DNA of 64,000 nucleotides, taken from Pseudomonadota bacterium (GTDB lineage Bacteria; Pseudomonadota; Gammaproteobacteria; Burkholderiales; Burkholderiaceae_C). Every line of letters starts with the position of its first letter. The stretch's first letter is position 1. Where the stretch lies: assembly GCA_023387335.1 (NCBI GenBank), contig JAEWIF010000068.1, positions 45,963 to 109,962 of the forward strand. Direction: 5' to 3'. The notes beneath the pieces are model-generated. The model did no database searches and was not told where the DNA came from. It saw only the letters and a list, made by a program, of their open reading frames with translations. Of this stretch, positions 43,074 to 50,423 are shown in pieces. Made by a program: the position numbers and the translations under genes.

Positions 43074-45683
43074 ATGACCGACCACAGCATCAACCGCTTC
43101 CTGCTCTCGCCCGGCGCCGACATCGATCCGGCCGAGACCGCCGAGTGGCGCGAGGCGCTGGCCGCGCTGGTGGCCAGCGAAGGGCCGGAGCGGGCGCGCT
43201 TCATCCTCGACCAGCTGGCCGCGATGGCGCGGGCCCCGCAGGTCGGCTGGTCGCCGGAACTGGTGACGCCGTACGTCAACACCATCCCGGTCGAGCAGCA
43301 GCCGCCTTTTCCCGGCGACCTGGCGATCGAGGAGCGGCTCGCTTCGCTGATGCGGTGGAATGCGCTCGCGATGGTGGCGCGCGCCAACACGGCCTATGGC
43401 GAGCTGGGCGGGCACATCGCGAGCTACGCGAGCGCGGCGGACCTGTTCGAGGTCGGCTTCAACCATTTCTTCAAGGCGAGGGACGAACAGCAAGGGGGCG
43501 ACCTCGTTTTCTTCCAGCCGCACAGTGCGCCCGGCGTCTACGCGCGCGCCTTCCTCGAAGGCCGTCTCAGCGAGAACGACTTGGCGCACTACCGGCAGGA
43601 GATCTCCGCGCCGCAGAGCGACGCGCGCGGGCTTTCCAGCTATCCGCATCCCTGGCTGATGCCGGACTTCTGGCAGTTCCCGACCGGGTCCATGGGCATA
43701 GGCCCGATCAGCTCGATCTACCACGCGCGCTTCATGCGCTACCTCACGCACCGCCAGCTGCTCGATTGCGGCGGCCGCAAGGTCTGGGGCGTGTTCGGCG
43801 ACGGCGAGATGGACGAGCCCGAGAGCATGAGCGCGCTCACGCTCGCCTCGCGCGAGAAGCTGGACAACCTGGTGTGGGTGGTCAACTGCAACCTGCAGCG
43901 GCTGGACGGCCCGGTGCGCGGCAACGGCCGCATCGTCGACGAGCTGGAAAAACTGTTCCGCGGCGCCGGTTGGCACGTGATCAAGCTGCTCTGGGGCAGC
44001 GACTGGGACGGCCTGTTCGCGCGCGACGTGACAGGCGCGCTGGTGAAAGCCTTCGCCCATACGGTCGACGGCCAGATGCAGACCTTCGCCGCCAAGGACG
44101 GCCGCTTCAACCGCGACAACTTCTTCGGCCAAGATGAGGAACTGGCGCGGCTGGCGCAGGGCATGACCGACGAGCAGATCGACCGCCTGAAGCGCGGCGG
44201 CCACGACCTGGTGAAGATCCACGCGGCCTACCACGCGGCGGCGCGCCACGGCGGCCAGCCGGTGGTGATCCTGGCCCACACCAAGAAGGGCTACGGCATG
44301 GGCAGCGCCGGCCAGGGCCGCATGACCACGCACAGCCAGAAGAAGCTGGACGAGTCCGCGCTGCTGGAATTCCGCAACCGCTTCAACCTGCCGATCTCCG
44401 ACGAGCAGGCGCGCACGCTCGATTTCTTCAAGCCCGCCGAGGACAGCGCCGAGATGCGCTACCTGCACGAGCGGCGCAAGGCCCTGGGCGGCTACCTGCC
44501 CAGGCGCCAGTCCGACGCGCCCGCTCTGCCGGTGCCCGAGCTGGCCTCGTACGCGAACTTCGCGGTGAACGCGGCCGGCAAGGAGATGTCCACCACGATG
44601 GCTTTCGTGCGCCTGCTGGGCAACCTGCTGAAGGACCCGGGCCTGGGCCCGCGCATCGTGCCCATCGTGGCCGACGAGGCGCGCACCTTCGGCATGGCCA
44701 ACCTGTTCAAGCAGGTGGGCATCTATTCCAGCGCGGGCCAGAGCTACGAGCCGGAGGACATCGGCTCGGTGCTCTCGTACCGCGAGGCGCTGGACGGGCA
44801 GATCCTGGAGGAGGGCATCAGCGAGGCGGGCGCCATCGCCAGCTGGACGGCCGCGGCCACCAGCTACAGCGTGCACGGCCTGCCGATGCTGCCGTTCTAC
44901 ATCTACTACTCGATGTTCGGCTTCCAGCGCGTGGGCGACGCCATCTGGGCCGCCGCCGACCAGCGCGCCCGCGGCTTCCTCCTCGGCGCCACTTCCGGCC
45001 GCACCACGCTGGGCGGCGAGGGCCTGCAGCACCAGGACGGCAGCAGCCACCTGGTGGCCGCGACCATCCCCAACTGCAAGGCCTGGGACCCGGCGTTCGC
45101 GGGCGAGATGGCGCTGATCCTGGACCACGGCATGCGCGAGATGCTGGTGGACCACCAGGACGTCTTCTACTACCTGACGCTGATGAACGAGAACTACGCG
45201 CAGCCCGACCTGCCGCCGCAGGCGCACGAGGGCGTGGTGCGCGGCGGCTACCGCTTCGCGACGTTCGGCGAGGGCCCGGCGAAGGCGACGCTGATGGGTT
45301 CGGGCGCGATCCTCACCGAAGTGCTGAAGGCCGCGCGCCAGCTGGCGGACGAGGGCGTCGCCTGCGAGGTGTTCAGCATCACCAGCTGGAGCGAGCTGTC
45401 GCGCGACGGCCTGCATTGCGAGCAGCGCGCGATGCGCGGCGAGGATCACACCACGCCCTGGCTGCACCGCATGCTGGGCGAGTCGAAGGCGCCCATCGTC
45501 GCTGCCACCGACTACGTGCGCGCCGTGCCGGAATCGGTGCGCGCCTTCCTGCCGCAGGGCCGCCGCTATCTCACGCTGGGCACCGACGGCTTCGGCCGCA
45601 GCGACACGCGGGCGGCGCTGCGGGGGTTCTTCGGGGTGGATGCCGACCACATCGCGAAGGCGGTGCGCTACAGCCTCCACTAA
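43074..45683 (+). CDS. Homodimeric 2-oxoacid (pyruvate-type) dehydrogenase E1, AceE family
   Basis: 869 residues of the thiamine-diphosphate E1 that decarboxylates pyruvate or a close 2-oxoacid. TPP motif GVFGDGEMDEPESM ... VVNCNLQRLDG, and GGHIASYASAADLFEVGFNH, GYGMGSAGQGRMTTHSQKK, FYIYYSMFGFQRVGD and GRTTLGGEGLQHQDGSS are conserved. It lacks aceF and lpd next door and is instead paired with a divergent Lrp regulator. AceE paralogues of this kind include MdeB, a 2-oxobutyrate dehydrogenase of methionine breakdown, so the housekeeping aceE is probably elsewhere. The ATG at 43074 gives MTDHSINRFLLSPGADIDP. Confidence 0.9.
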   Translation: MTDHSINRFLLSPGADIDPAETAEWREALAALVASEGPERARFILDQLAAMARAPQVGWSPELVTPYVNTIPVEQQPPFPGDLAIEERLASLMRWNALAMVARANTAYGELGGHIASYASAADLFEVGFNHFFKARDEQQGGDLVFFQPHSAPGVYARAFLEGRLSENDLAHYRQEISAPQSDARGLSSYPHPWLMPDFWQFPTGSMGIGPISSIYHARFMRYLTHRQLLDCGGRKVWGVFGDGEMDEPESMSALTLASREKLDNLVWVVNCNLQRLDGPVRGNGRIVDELEKLFRGAGWHVIKLLWGSDWDGLFARDVTGALVKAFAHTVDGQMQTFAAKDGRFNRDNFFGQDEELARLAQGMTDEQIDRLKRGGHDLVKIHAAYHAAARHGGQPVVILAHTKKGYGMGSAGQGRMTTHSQKKLDESALLEFRNRFNLPISDEQARTLDFFKPAEDSAEMRYLHERRKALGGYLPRRQSDAPALPVPELASYANFAVNAAGKEMSTTMAFVRLLGNLLKDPGLGPRIVPIVADEARTFGMANLFKQVGIYSSAGQSYEPEDIGSVLSYREALDGQILEEGISEAGAIASWTAAATSYSVHGLPMLPFYIYYSMFGFQRVGDAIWAAADQRARGFLLGATSGRTTLGGEGLQHQDGSSHLVAATIPNCKAWDPAFAGEMALILDHGMREMLVDHQDVFYYLTLMNENYAQPDLPPQAHEGVVRGGYRFATFGEGPAKATLMGSGAILTEVLKAARQLADEGVACEVFSITSWSELSRDGLHCEQRAMRGEDHTTPWLHRMLGESKAPIVAATDYVRAVPESVRAFLPQGRRYLTLGTDGFGRSDTRAALRGFFGVDADHIAKAVRYSLH

Positions 45684-45686
45684 CAT
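45681..45686 (+). promoter_or_regulatory. Candidate -10 TAACAT before the creatininase-family gene
   Basis: TAACAT includes the AceE stop codon and ends 7 bases before the next ATG; no ribosome binding site. Could allow separate leaderless expression, or be chance because the TAA is forced. Confidence 0.25.
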
Positions 45687-45693
45687 CCTGGCC

Positions 45694-46530
45694 ATGAGCC
45701 TGAAATCCCGCTTCTGGGCCGATCTCACCACCCGCGACTTCGCGCAGCTGCGCACCGGCGGCGCCGTCGAGGACGTGGTGGCCGTGCTGCCGGTGGCCGC
45801 CATCGAGCAGCACGGACCGCACCTGCCGCTGAGCGTGGACACGACGCTGGTCGAGGGCATCATCGACGCCGCCCTGCCGCAGCTGCCGGAAGACCTGCCG
45901 GTGCTGTTCCTGCCGACGCAGCAGGTGGGCCGGAGCATCGAGCACATCCGCTTTCCCGGCACGCTGACGCTGTCGGCCGAAACCATCATCCGGCTCTGGA
46001 CCGAGATCGGCGAATCGGTGGCGCGGGCGGGCGTGCGCAAGCTGGTGCTGTTCAACTCGCACGGCGGCCAGGTGAGCGTGATGGACATCGTCGCGCGCGA
46101 CCTGCGCAGCCGCAGCGAGCTGATGGTGTTCTCGGTCAACTGGTTCAACCTGCCGCTGGGCGAAGCGGTCGACGGCCTGTTCACGCAGGAGGAGAACCGC
46201 TTCGGCATCCATGCCGGCGACGTCGAGACCTCGATGATGCTGGCGCTGCGCCCGCAGTCGGTCGACATGGAGCAGGCGCGCGAGTTCCGCTCCAGTTCGC
46301 AGGACCGCGCGGAGAAGTTCGGGATCCTCGGCAATGGCCGCAGCGCCAAGCTCGGCTGGCAGATGCAGGACTACAACCCCATGGGCGCGGCGGGTGACGC
46401 CACGCTGGCCACCGCGGACAAGGGCCGCGCCGTGGTCGAGGCGGCGGGCCTGCAGCTGGCCCTGCTGCTGCAGGAGGTGGCGCAGGTGCCGCTGTCCACG
46501 CTGGTGGCGCGGCCGGACCTTCCGCGCTGA
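45694..46530 (+). CDS. Creatininase-family metal-dependent amidohydrolase
   Basis: 278 residues. Metal-site segments are visible: LPVAAIEQHGPHLPLSVDTT (Glu, His, Asp), VLFNSHGGQVSV, and the second-shell FGIHAGDVETSMML with His and Glu. The family includes creatinine amidohydrolase, FAPy deformylase (ArfB) and mycofactocin-maturase relatives, so the substrate cannot be fixed. It begins 10 bases after the AceE-type gene, which suggests co-transcription; a link between them is not obvious. Confidence 0.88.
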   Translation: MSLKSRFWADLTTRDFAQLRTGGAVEDVVAVLPVAAIEQHGPHLPLSVDTTLVEGIIDAALPQLPEDLPVLFLPTQQVGRSIEHIRFPGTLTLSAETIIRLWTEIGESVARAGVRKLVLFNSHGGQVSVMDIVARDLRSRSELMVFSVNWFNLPLGEAVDGLFTQEENRFGIHAGDVETSMMLALRPQSVDMEQAREFRSSSQDRAEKFGILGNGRSAKLGWQMQDYNPMGAAGDATLATADKGRAVVEAAGLQLALLLQEVAQVPLSTLVARPDLPR

Positions 46531-46571
46531 CTGAGCGCCAGCCAACGGCCGCGTCCTACGGCCGCTTGCGA

Positions 46572-46588
46572 GGGCGCCGATGGCGCCC
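46572..46588 (+). terminator. Hairpin after the creatininase-family gene
   Basis: 7-bp perfect stem GGGCGCC / GGCGCCC with loop GAT, 41 bases after the stop. No T run; weak terminator at best. Confidence 0.3.
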
Positions 46589-46640
46589 GTCACGGGGGTG
46601 CCTAGATTGGGAGCTTTCCCCACCCAGGAGCGACCCCGCC

Positions 46641-47093
46641 ATGGCAACCGTAGAAGACGTCATGACCCGCAACCCGCGGAGCATGAGCCCCCAGGACACG
46701 CTGGCCGATGCGGCCAAGGTGATGGATGAACTGAACGTCGGCGTTGTGCCGGTGTGCGAGGGCGACCGCCTGTGCGGCATGGTCACCGACCGCGACATCG
46801 TGGTGCGCGGCCTCGCGCGCGACGCCGATCCCCGGACCTGCAAGCTGGTCGACGTGATGAGCGGCCACGTGCGCACCGCGCGCCAGGACGACGACGTGGA
46901 CGAAGTGCTCAGCGAGATGGCCACCGCCCAGATCCGCCGCATGGCGGTGGTGGACGGCCAGGACAAGCTGGTGGGCATCCTCTCGATCGGCGACATCGCG
47001 GCCAAGAGCCCGGCAGATGAGGAGGACGTGGCGATGTCGCTGGGGGACATCTCGACGCCGGCGGAACCGGATCGCCAGAAGGAGACCGGCTGA
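46641..47093 (+). CDS. Two-CBS-domain protein
   Basis: 150 residues with two CBS domains (about 5-62 and 72-125): VEDVMTRNPRSMSPQDTLAD, CGMVTDRDIVVRGLARD; VDVMSGHVRTARQDDDVDEV, IRRMAVVDGQDKLVGILSIG. Such stand-alone pairs bind adenine nucleotides and act as stress or energy sensors; partner unknown. CAGGAG precedes the ATG at 46641. The C-terminal tail is acidic and disordered. The following MBL gene starts 31 bases later. Confidence 0.93.
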   Translation: MATVEDVMTRNPRSMSPQDTLADAAKVMDELNVGVVPVCEGDRLCGMVTDRDIVVRGLARDADPRTCKLVDVMSGHVRTARQDDDVDEVLSEMATAQIRRMAVVDGQDKLVGILSIGDIAAKSPADEEDVAMSLGDISTPAEPDRQKETG

Positions 47094-47111
47094 CCCTCTC
47101 CGCGCGCCGGG

Positions 47112-47117
47112 AATAAT
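47112..47117 (+). promoter_or_regulatory. Candidate -10 AATAAT before the MBL-fold gene
   Basis: AATAAT ends 7 bases before the ATG at 47125; no ribosome binding site. It is within a small GCCGGG/CCGGC dyad. Confidence 0.35.
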
Positions 47118-47124
47118 CCGGCGC

Positions 47125-47763
47125 ATGCTCCGCTACCTCACCTGCCCCGTCACCGCGTTTTCCCAGAACTGCTCGCTGCTCTGGGAGGAGGAAACGAAGG
47201 ACGCGGTGGTCATCGACCCGGGCGGCGATCTCGACGAACTGCTCGCGCAGGTCGGGGCCCTGGGGCTCACGCTGCGCGAGGTCTGGCTCACGCACGCCCA
47301 CATCGACCACGCCGGCGCGGCCGGCGAACTGGCGCAGCGCCTGTCGCTGCCGATCGTCGGTCCGCACCGCGGCGACCAGTTCTGGATCGACGCGCTGCCG
47401 CAGCAGAGCCAGATGTTCGGCTTCCCGCCCGCGCAGGCTTTCGCGCCCACGCGCTGGCTGGAGGACGGCGATACCGTCACGCTCGGGCGCCATGCGCTCC
47501 ACGTGCGCCACTGCCCGGGCCACACGCCGGGGCACGTGGTCTTCCATTCACCGGAGCTGCAGCGCGCGTTCGTGGGCGACGTGCTGTTCGCGGGCAGCAT
47601 AGGCCGCACCGACTTTCCCGGCGGCGACCACGACACGCTGATCCGCAGCATCACCGAGCGGCTCTGGCCGATGGGCGACGAGACGGTGTTCATCCCCGGA
47701 CATGGGCCGGAGAGCAGCTTCGGGCGCGAACGCGAGACGAATCCTTTCGTCCGCGGAACCTGA
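47125..47763 (+). CDS. MBL-fold hydrolase, glyoxalase II-like
   Basis: 212 residues. The metallo-beta-lactamase motif THAHIDHAG gives the zinc ligands, with HCPGHTPGHVVFH, the bridging Asp in FVGDVLFAGSIGRTDFPGGD and the last His in IPGHGPES. This matches the YcbL/type II glyoxalase-like group, which lacks the full glyoxalase II C-terminal domain. Likely a thioester or small-ester hydrolase. The start at 47125 (MLRYLTCPVTAFSQNC) lacks a Shine-Dalgarno. A hairpin follows. Confidence 0.92.
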   Translation: MLRYLTCPVTAFSQNCSLLWEEETKDAVVIDPGGDLDELLAQVGALGLTLREVWLTHAHIDHAGAAGELAQRLSLPIVGPHRGDQFWIDALPQQSQMFGFPPAQAFAPTRWLEDGDTVTLGRHALHVRHCPGHTPGHVVFHSPELQRAFVGDVLFAGSIGRTDFPGGDHDTLIRSITERLWPMGDETVFIPGHGPESSFGRERETNPFVRGT

Positions 47764-47778
47764 GACGCGGCAAAGAAA

Positions 47779-47799
47779 AGGCCGCCCTTGCGGCGGCCT
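47779..47799. terminator. Bidirectional-looking hairpin between MBL and KGG genes
   Basis: Perfect 8-bp stem AGGCCGCC / GGCGGCCT with CTTGC loop. On the minus strand it is followed by TTTTCTTTG, a good terminator for the KGG gene; on the plus strand GTTCCTC follows, weaker for the MBL gene. Confidence 0.8.
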
Positions 47800-47847
47800 G
47801 TTCCTCGCAGGCCGTCTTCACGGCCGGCGCATCGCTGCGTTCGGCCC

Positions 47848-48063
47848 TTACTGGGTCGAGGCCTTCTTGCGATTGGCGCTGCGTGCCTGGCCGCCCTTGC
47901 GGCCGGCTTCACGGGCTTCCTCGGAAGTGAACTCGTGGGCCGTGCCCTTCTCGTGAGCGGCCTTGCCGCCCTCGCTGGCGATCTGGCGCTGACGCTCGGG
48001 ATCCATCGACGCGAATCCTCGGTTCGACTTCCCGCCGGTGCTGCCTTGACTGTTCGATGCCAT
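47848..48063 (-). CDS. KGG-motif stress-induced protein
   Basis: 71 residues: MASNSQGSTGGKSNRGFASM, DPERQRQIASEGGKAAHEKG, and EEAREAGRKGGQARSANRKK. The repeated GGKAAHEKG/ EEAREAGRKGG units are the KGG (con-10/YciG/GsiB) pattern of hydrophilic stress proteins. It is very charged and should be disordered. AGGAGTACCC precedes the ATG at 48063. A strong terminator follows. Likely under stationary-phase or general stress control, though no specific sigma site could be assigned. Confidence 0.88.
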   Translation of the reverse strand: MASNSQGSTGGKSNRGFASMDPERQRQIASEGGKAAHEKGTAHEFTSEEAREAGRKGGQARSANRKKASTQ

Positions 48064-48228
48064 TGGGTACTCCTGAAAAAAGCTTGGGATTTGATGCATG
48101 GGGGCACCGCCGCCCGCCATGGAAGGCATTGGGCGTGCAAAGAAGAGAGACGCTCGTCAGGGCCTTGTGTGGAGCGACGTAGGACTTGGCCTTGCTGGGT
48201 TACATCCAGACAATGCCTGTATCGGATG

Positions 48229-48603
48229 CTAGCGTTTTGGGAGCACCGTCGATTGCAGTCGATGCAGCAGCGCGTGCGCTTCCGTGGGCACTCCGTGGGC
48301 CGCTCGCGGGTCCGCGAGCAACTGCTTGAGCAGGCGCGAGACCTCGCCCGCCATCGGCTGCACCGGCCCGAAGAAGCGGGCGTGCCCATCCTGCGCGACC
48401 AGCAGCGTGGGGAAGGTCTCGATCTCGAGTTCGCCCATCGCGTCGGCCTCGTCCTCGACATCGACCCACGCGAACCGCACGCCCGGGAATGTGTTGGCCA
48501 ACTCGCGGAAGATGCCGTCCCAATCGCGGCACACCCCGCACCACGCGGCGCACAGACAGATGGCTTGCCAGTGGGAAGTGGGGGTGGAGGCCGCGGCGGT
48601 CAT
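48229..48603 (-). CDS. Thioredoxin-family protein
   Basis: 124 residues, thioredoxin fold without signal peptide. Active site AAWCGVCRDWDGIF (CGVC), strand VRFAWVDVEDEADAMGELEI, and cis-Pro in ETFPTLLVAQDG. The C-terminal helix is long (RLLKQLLADPRAAHGVPTEA). CGVC rather than CGPC suggests a different redox potential. TAGACT ends 7 bases before the ATG with no ribosome binding site, fitting a leaderless transcript. It is 33 bases downstream of the phosphatase gene on the same strand. Confidence 0.9.
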   Translation of the reverse strand: MTAAASTPTSHWQAICLCAAWCGVCRDWDGIFRELANTFPGVRFAWVDVEDEADAMGELEIETFPTLLVAQDGHARFFGPVQPMAGEVSRLLKQLLADPRAAHGVPTEAHALLHRLQSTVLPKR

Positions 48604-48610
48604 CGGGGCC

Positions 48611-48616
48611 AGTCTA
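48611..48616 (-). promoter_or_regulatory. Candidate -10 TAGACT for the thioredoxin-family gene
   Basis: Minus-strand TAGACT ends 7 bases before the ATG at 48603; no Shine-Dalgarno. Confidence 0.35.
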
Positions 48617-48636
48617 TCGCCGCGCAGGATCCTGGC

Positions 48637-49308
48637 TCAGGCGTAGGTGATCCAGCTTCGCAGGTCCGGCGCGTCCAGGTGCGGCAGGCAGTTGAAGCTG
48701 ACCAGCATGTGGCGCTTGGGCGTGAAGGTGAACTCGGTGACCGCGGTGTTTCGGATGCGCAGGTTCAGCTCGATCGTGGTTTCGGCACTGGTGCCCAGGA
48801 CTTGCCCGACCGCGGTGGAGATCGGTCCGCCGCTGGTGACGACCAGCACGTTCTGCCCATAGTGGTTGGCGCGCACGTGGTCGAGCGCGCCGGTGACGCC
48901 GGCCGCGAAATCCGCGTACGTGGGCATGCCGCGCGGGCTGGCGGCACCGCCCATCCACTGGGCCAGGCCGTCGCGCAGAAGGCGGAAGTGGTGGCGGTAG
49001 TTCTCGGGCGTATCGGGCTTTTGCAGCGGCTCGGGGTGGATGGCGGCGATCACCGCCTCGCTGTCGTACTCGTTCAGGCCCTCCCAGGACAGGTGGTCGC
49101 CCGCCTGGTTCATGCCCTGCAGGATGCCGGCCAGCGTCTGCTTGTGGCGGCGCAGGGTGCCGGCGATCAGGCCGTCGAAGTGCAGCCCGTGGTGGGCGAA
49201 GTACTCGCCCAGGCGCACGCTCTGGCGATGGCCGAGCTCGCTCAGCCGGTCGTAGTCGTCGGCGCCGAGCGAGGCCTGGCCATGCCGCACGAGGTACAGG
49301 GTTCCCAT
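48637..49308 (-). CDS. Histidine phosphatase family protein
   Basis: 223 residues of the phosphoglycerate-mutase-like superfamily. RHG motif LYLVRHGQASLGADDYDRLS (His9 nucleophile), second-site AGTLRRHKQTLAGI, acid-donor region, and LVVTSGGPISTAVGQVLG with Gly-Gly where many members have Ser-His-Gly. The canonical second catalytic His in that last motif is therefore replaced, so activity may be altered. CAGAAT ends 6 bases before the ATG. Substrate unknown (cobalamin or sugar-phosphate phosphatase-like). Confidence 0.88.
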   Translation of the reverse strand: MGTLYLVRHGQASLGADDYDRLSELGHRQSVRLGEYFAHHGLHFDGLIAGTLRRHKQTLAGILQGMNQAGDHLSWEGLNEYDSEAVIAAIHPEPLQKPDTPENYRHHFRLLRDGLAQWMGGAASPRGMPTYADFAAGVTGALDHVRANHYGQNVLVVTSGGPISTAVGQVLGTSAETTIELNLRIRNTAVTEFTFTPKRHMLVSFNCLPHLDAPDLRSWITYA

Positions 49309-49314
49309 GCGCCG

Positions 49315-49320
49315 ATTCTG
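49315..49320 (-). promoter_or_regulatory. Candidate -10 CAGAAT for the histidine-phosphatase gene
   Basis: Minus-strand CAGAAT ends 6 bases before the ATG at 49308; no Shine-Dalgarno. Confidence 0.3.
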
Positions 49321-49448
49321 GCAAGGCGCCCGTGCCCGGCGGGGTCCCCCGCGCGACTGGACTACGCGAGGAAGCGCCGCGTTCCTTCACTGCCGCGCAG
49401 CTCGTCCGGCGCAGATTCGGTGCTTCCGAAAAAAACAGGAGACAGGCG

Positions 49449-49901
49449 ATGGCGCGCTACGGCAAGAAGTCCCACGAGAAGGTCGAGGAGACGATGCACG
49501 AATTCAAGCGCGGGCAGCTCAAGAGCAGCTCCGGGCGGAAGGTGACGAACCCGAAGCAGGCGGTCGCGATCGGCTTGTCGGAAGCCCGCAGCGAGGGCGG
49601 CAAGGTGCCGCCGGCGAAGAAGGCGGCGGGGAAGAAGACCGCGGCGAAGAAGACGACGGCCAGGAAGACGACCGCGAAGAAGGCGCCCGCCAGGAAGGCT
49701 GCGGCCAGGAAGACCACGGCACGCAAGACCGCGGCGAAAAAGGCGCCGGCGAAGAAGACGACCGCGCGGAAGACGGCCGCGAAGAAGACTGCCGCCAGGA
49801 AGACGACGGCGAAGAAGAGCACCGGCCGCAAGACGGCCGCGAAGAAGACTGCGGCGAAGAAGACGAGCGCGAGGAAGACGGCTGCGAAGAAGAGCAGCTG
49901 A
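49449..49901 (+). CDS. Histone-H1-like lysine-rich protein with DUF6496-type N-domain
   Basis: 150 residues. Residues 1-55 (MARYGKKSHEKVEETMHEFK, RGQLKSSSGRKVTNPKQAVA, IGLSEARSEGGKVPP) match the small basic DUF6496-type family. From about 57 onward the chain is pure AAKKT/AARKT-type repeats, about 19 units of alternating Ala, Lys, Arg and Thr as in eukaryotic H1 tails and bacterial H1-like proteins such as Bordetella BpH1. It should bind DNA non-specifically and compact the nucleoid. AGGAG precedes the ATG at 49449. A palindromic repeat element begins 3 bases after the stop. Confidence 0.88.
   Translation: MARYGKKSHEKVEETMHEFKRGQLKSSSGRKVTNPKQAVAIGLSEARSEGGKVPPAKKAAGKKTAAKKTTARKTTAKKAPARKAAARKTTARKTAAKKAPAKKTTARKTAAKKTAARKTTAKKSTGRKTAAKKTAAKKTSARKTAAKKSS
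49617..49897 (+). repeat. Tandem degenerate repeat coding for AAKKT units
   Basis: Roughly 15-base units of the form GCGGCGAAGAAGACG and variants (GCCAGGAAGACG) repeat about 19 times within the H1-like gene. It is prone to copy-number change between strains. Confidence 0.75.
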
Positions 49902-49904
49902 TCC

Positions 49905-49991
49905 GTCATTCCCGCGAAGGCGGGAATCCAGAGCGTCCGCCTTCAGCGGACTCCATGGGAAGCACTGGATCCTCGCCTTCGCGAGGATGAA
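49905..49991. repeat. Palindromic intergenic repeat element with three hairpins
   Basis: Left arm 49905-49931 contains TTCCCGC-GAAG-GCGGGAA; right arm 49965-49991 contains TCCTCGC-CTTC-GCGAGGA. The arms are imperfect inverted copies of each other ending in ATCCAG / CTGGAT. A third hairpin GTCCGC / GCGGAC (49935-49951) lies between. The core resembles the CATTCCCGCG-type palindromic repeats scattered between genes in many proteobacteria. It probably also ends H1-like transcription. Only this copy was noticed in the window. Confidence 0.75.
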
Positions 49992-50004
49992 GGGTTTGCC
50001 GGGT

Positions 50005-50319
50005 TCAGGCGATCGAAGTCGCCCGCAGCTCGGACGCGGCTGAGTGCGCGCCCTCCGCCATCGCCGTCACCCTCCCACGGATGTGGTTGCGCGCCAGCAG
50101 CTCGGCGCTGGCCATGGCTGCTTCGGCGGTGTCGAACAGGCCGCCGCCGCACAGGTGGGCGCAGCAGCCGGGGTCCTCGCACAGCGTGGCCAGCCAGAAA
50201 CTGCCCGGCCGCGCGCAGCAGACCTTGGCGAATCCCAGGTAGCGGCCGCTGCCGGCCCCGATCTCATTGGCGGAACTGGCCACGTAGTAGCCGTCGAACG
50301 GTCCATTCACACGGTCCAT
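50005..50319 (-). CDS. Small cysteine-rich hypothetical protein
   Basis: 104 residues. Start MDRVNGPFDGYYVASSANEI; then a cluster of six cysteines, Cys34, 35, 47, 52, 53 and 57, within 24 residues (KVCCARPGSFW, TLCEDPGCCAHLCGGG), and a helical C-terminal part (DTAEAAMASAELLARNHIRG). No signal peptide. The spacing suggests a zinc or other metal site, or a redox-active cluster. TGGAG precedes the ATG. No family recognised. It is followed by 91 bases to the next gene upstream with a GGCCGAC/GTCGGCC hairpin (50391-50408). Confidence 0.65.
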   Translation of the reverse strand: MDRVNGPFDGYYVASSANEIGAGSGRYLGFAKVCCARPGSFWLATLCEDPGCCAHLCGGGLFDTAEAAMASAELLARNHIRGRVTAMAEGAHSAASELRATSIA

Positions 50320-50423
50320 GCAGGTACTCCAGGTGCCTTTTTGGCGGACGGCCACTCTAGGTCGGCAGCGCCAGCTCTGGTGTAGGACGGGGCCGACGCG
50401 TGTCGGCCGGCTTCCCGCCCCGT

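Noticed and set aside
43041..46349. Long minus-strand frame across the AceE-type and creatininase genes
   Set aside because: Same antisense codon-bias effect; no motifs, and both plus-strand proteins are clear family members.
49617..49897. CRISPR-like array
   Set aside because: Units are short and degenerate with no spacers; they encode the AAKKT tail in frame.
49457..49909. Phe/Ala-rich membrane-like protein antisense to the H1-like gene
   Set aside because: It is the forced complement of Lys-rich codons.
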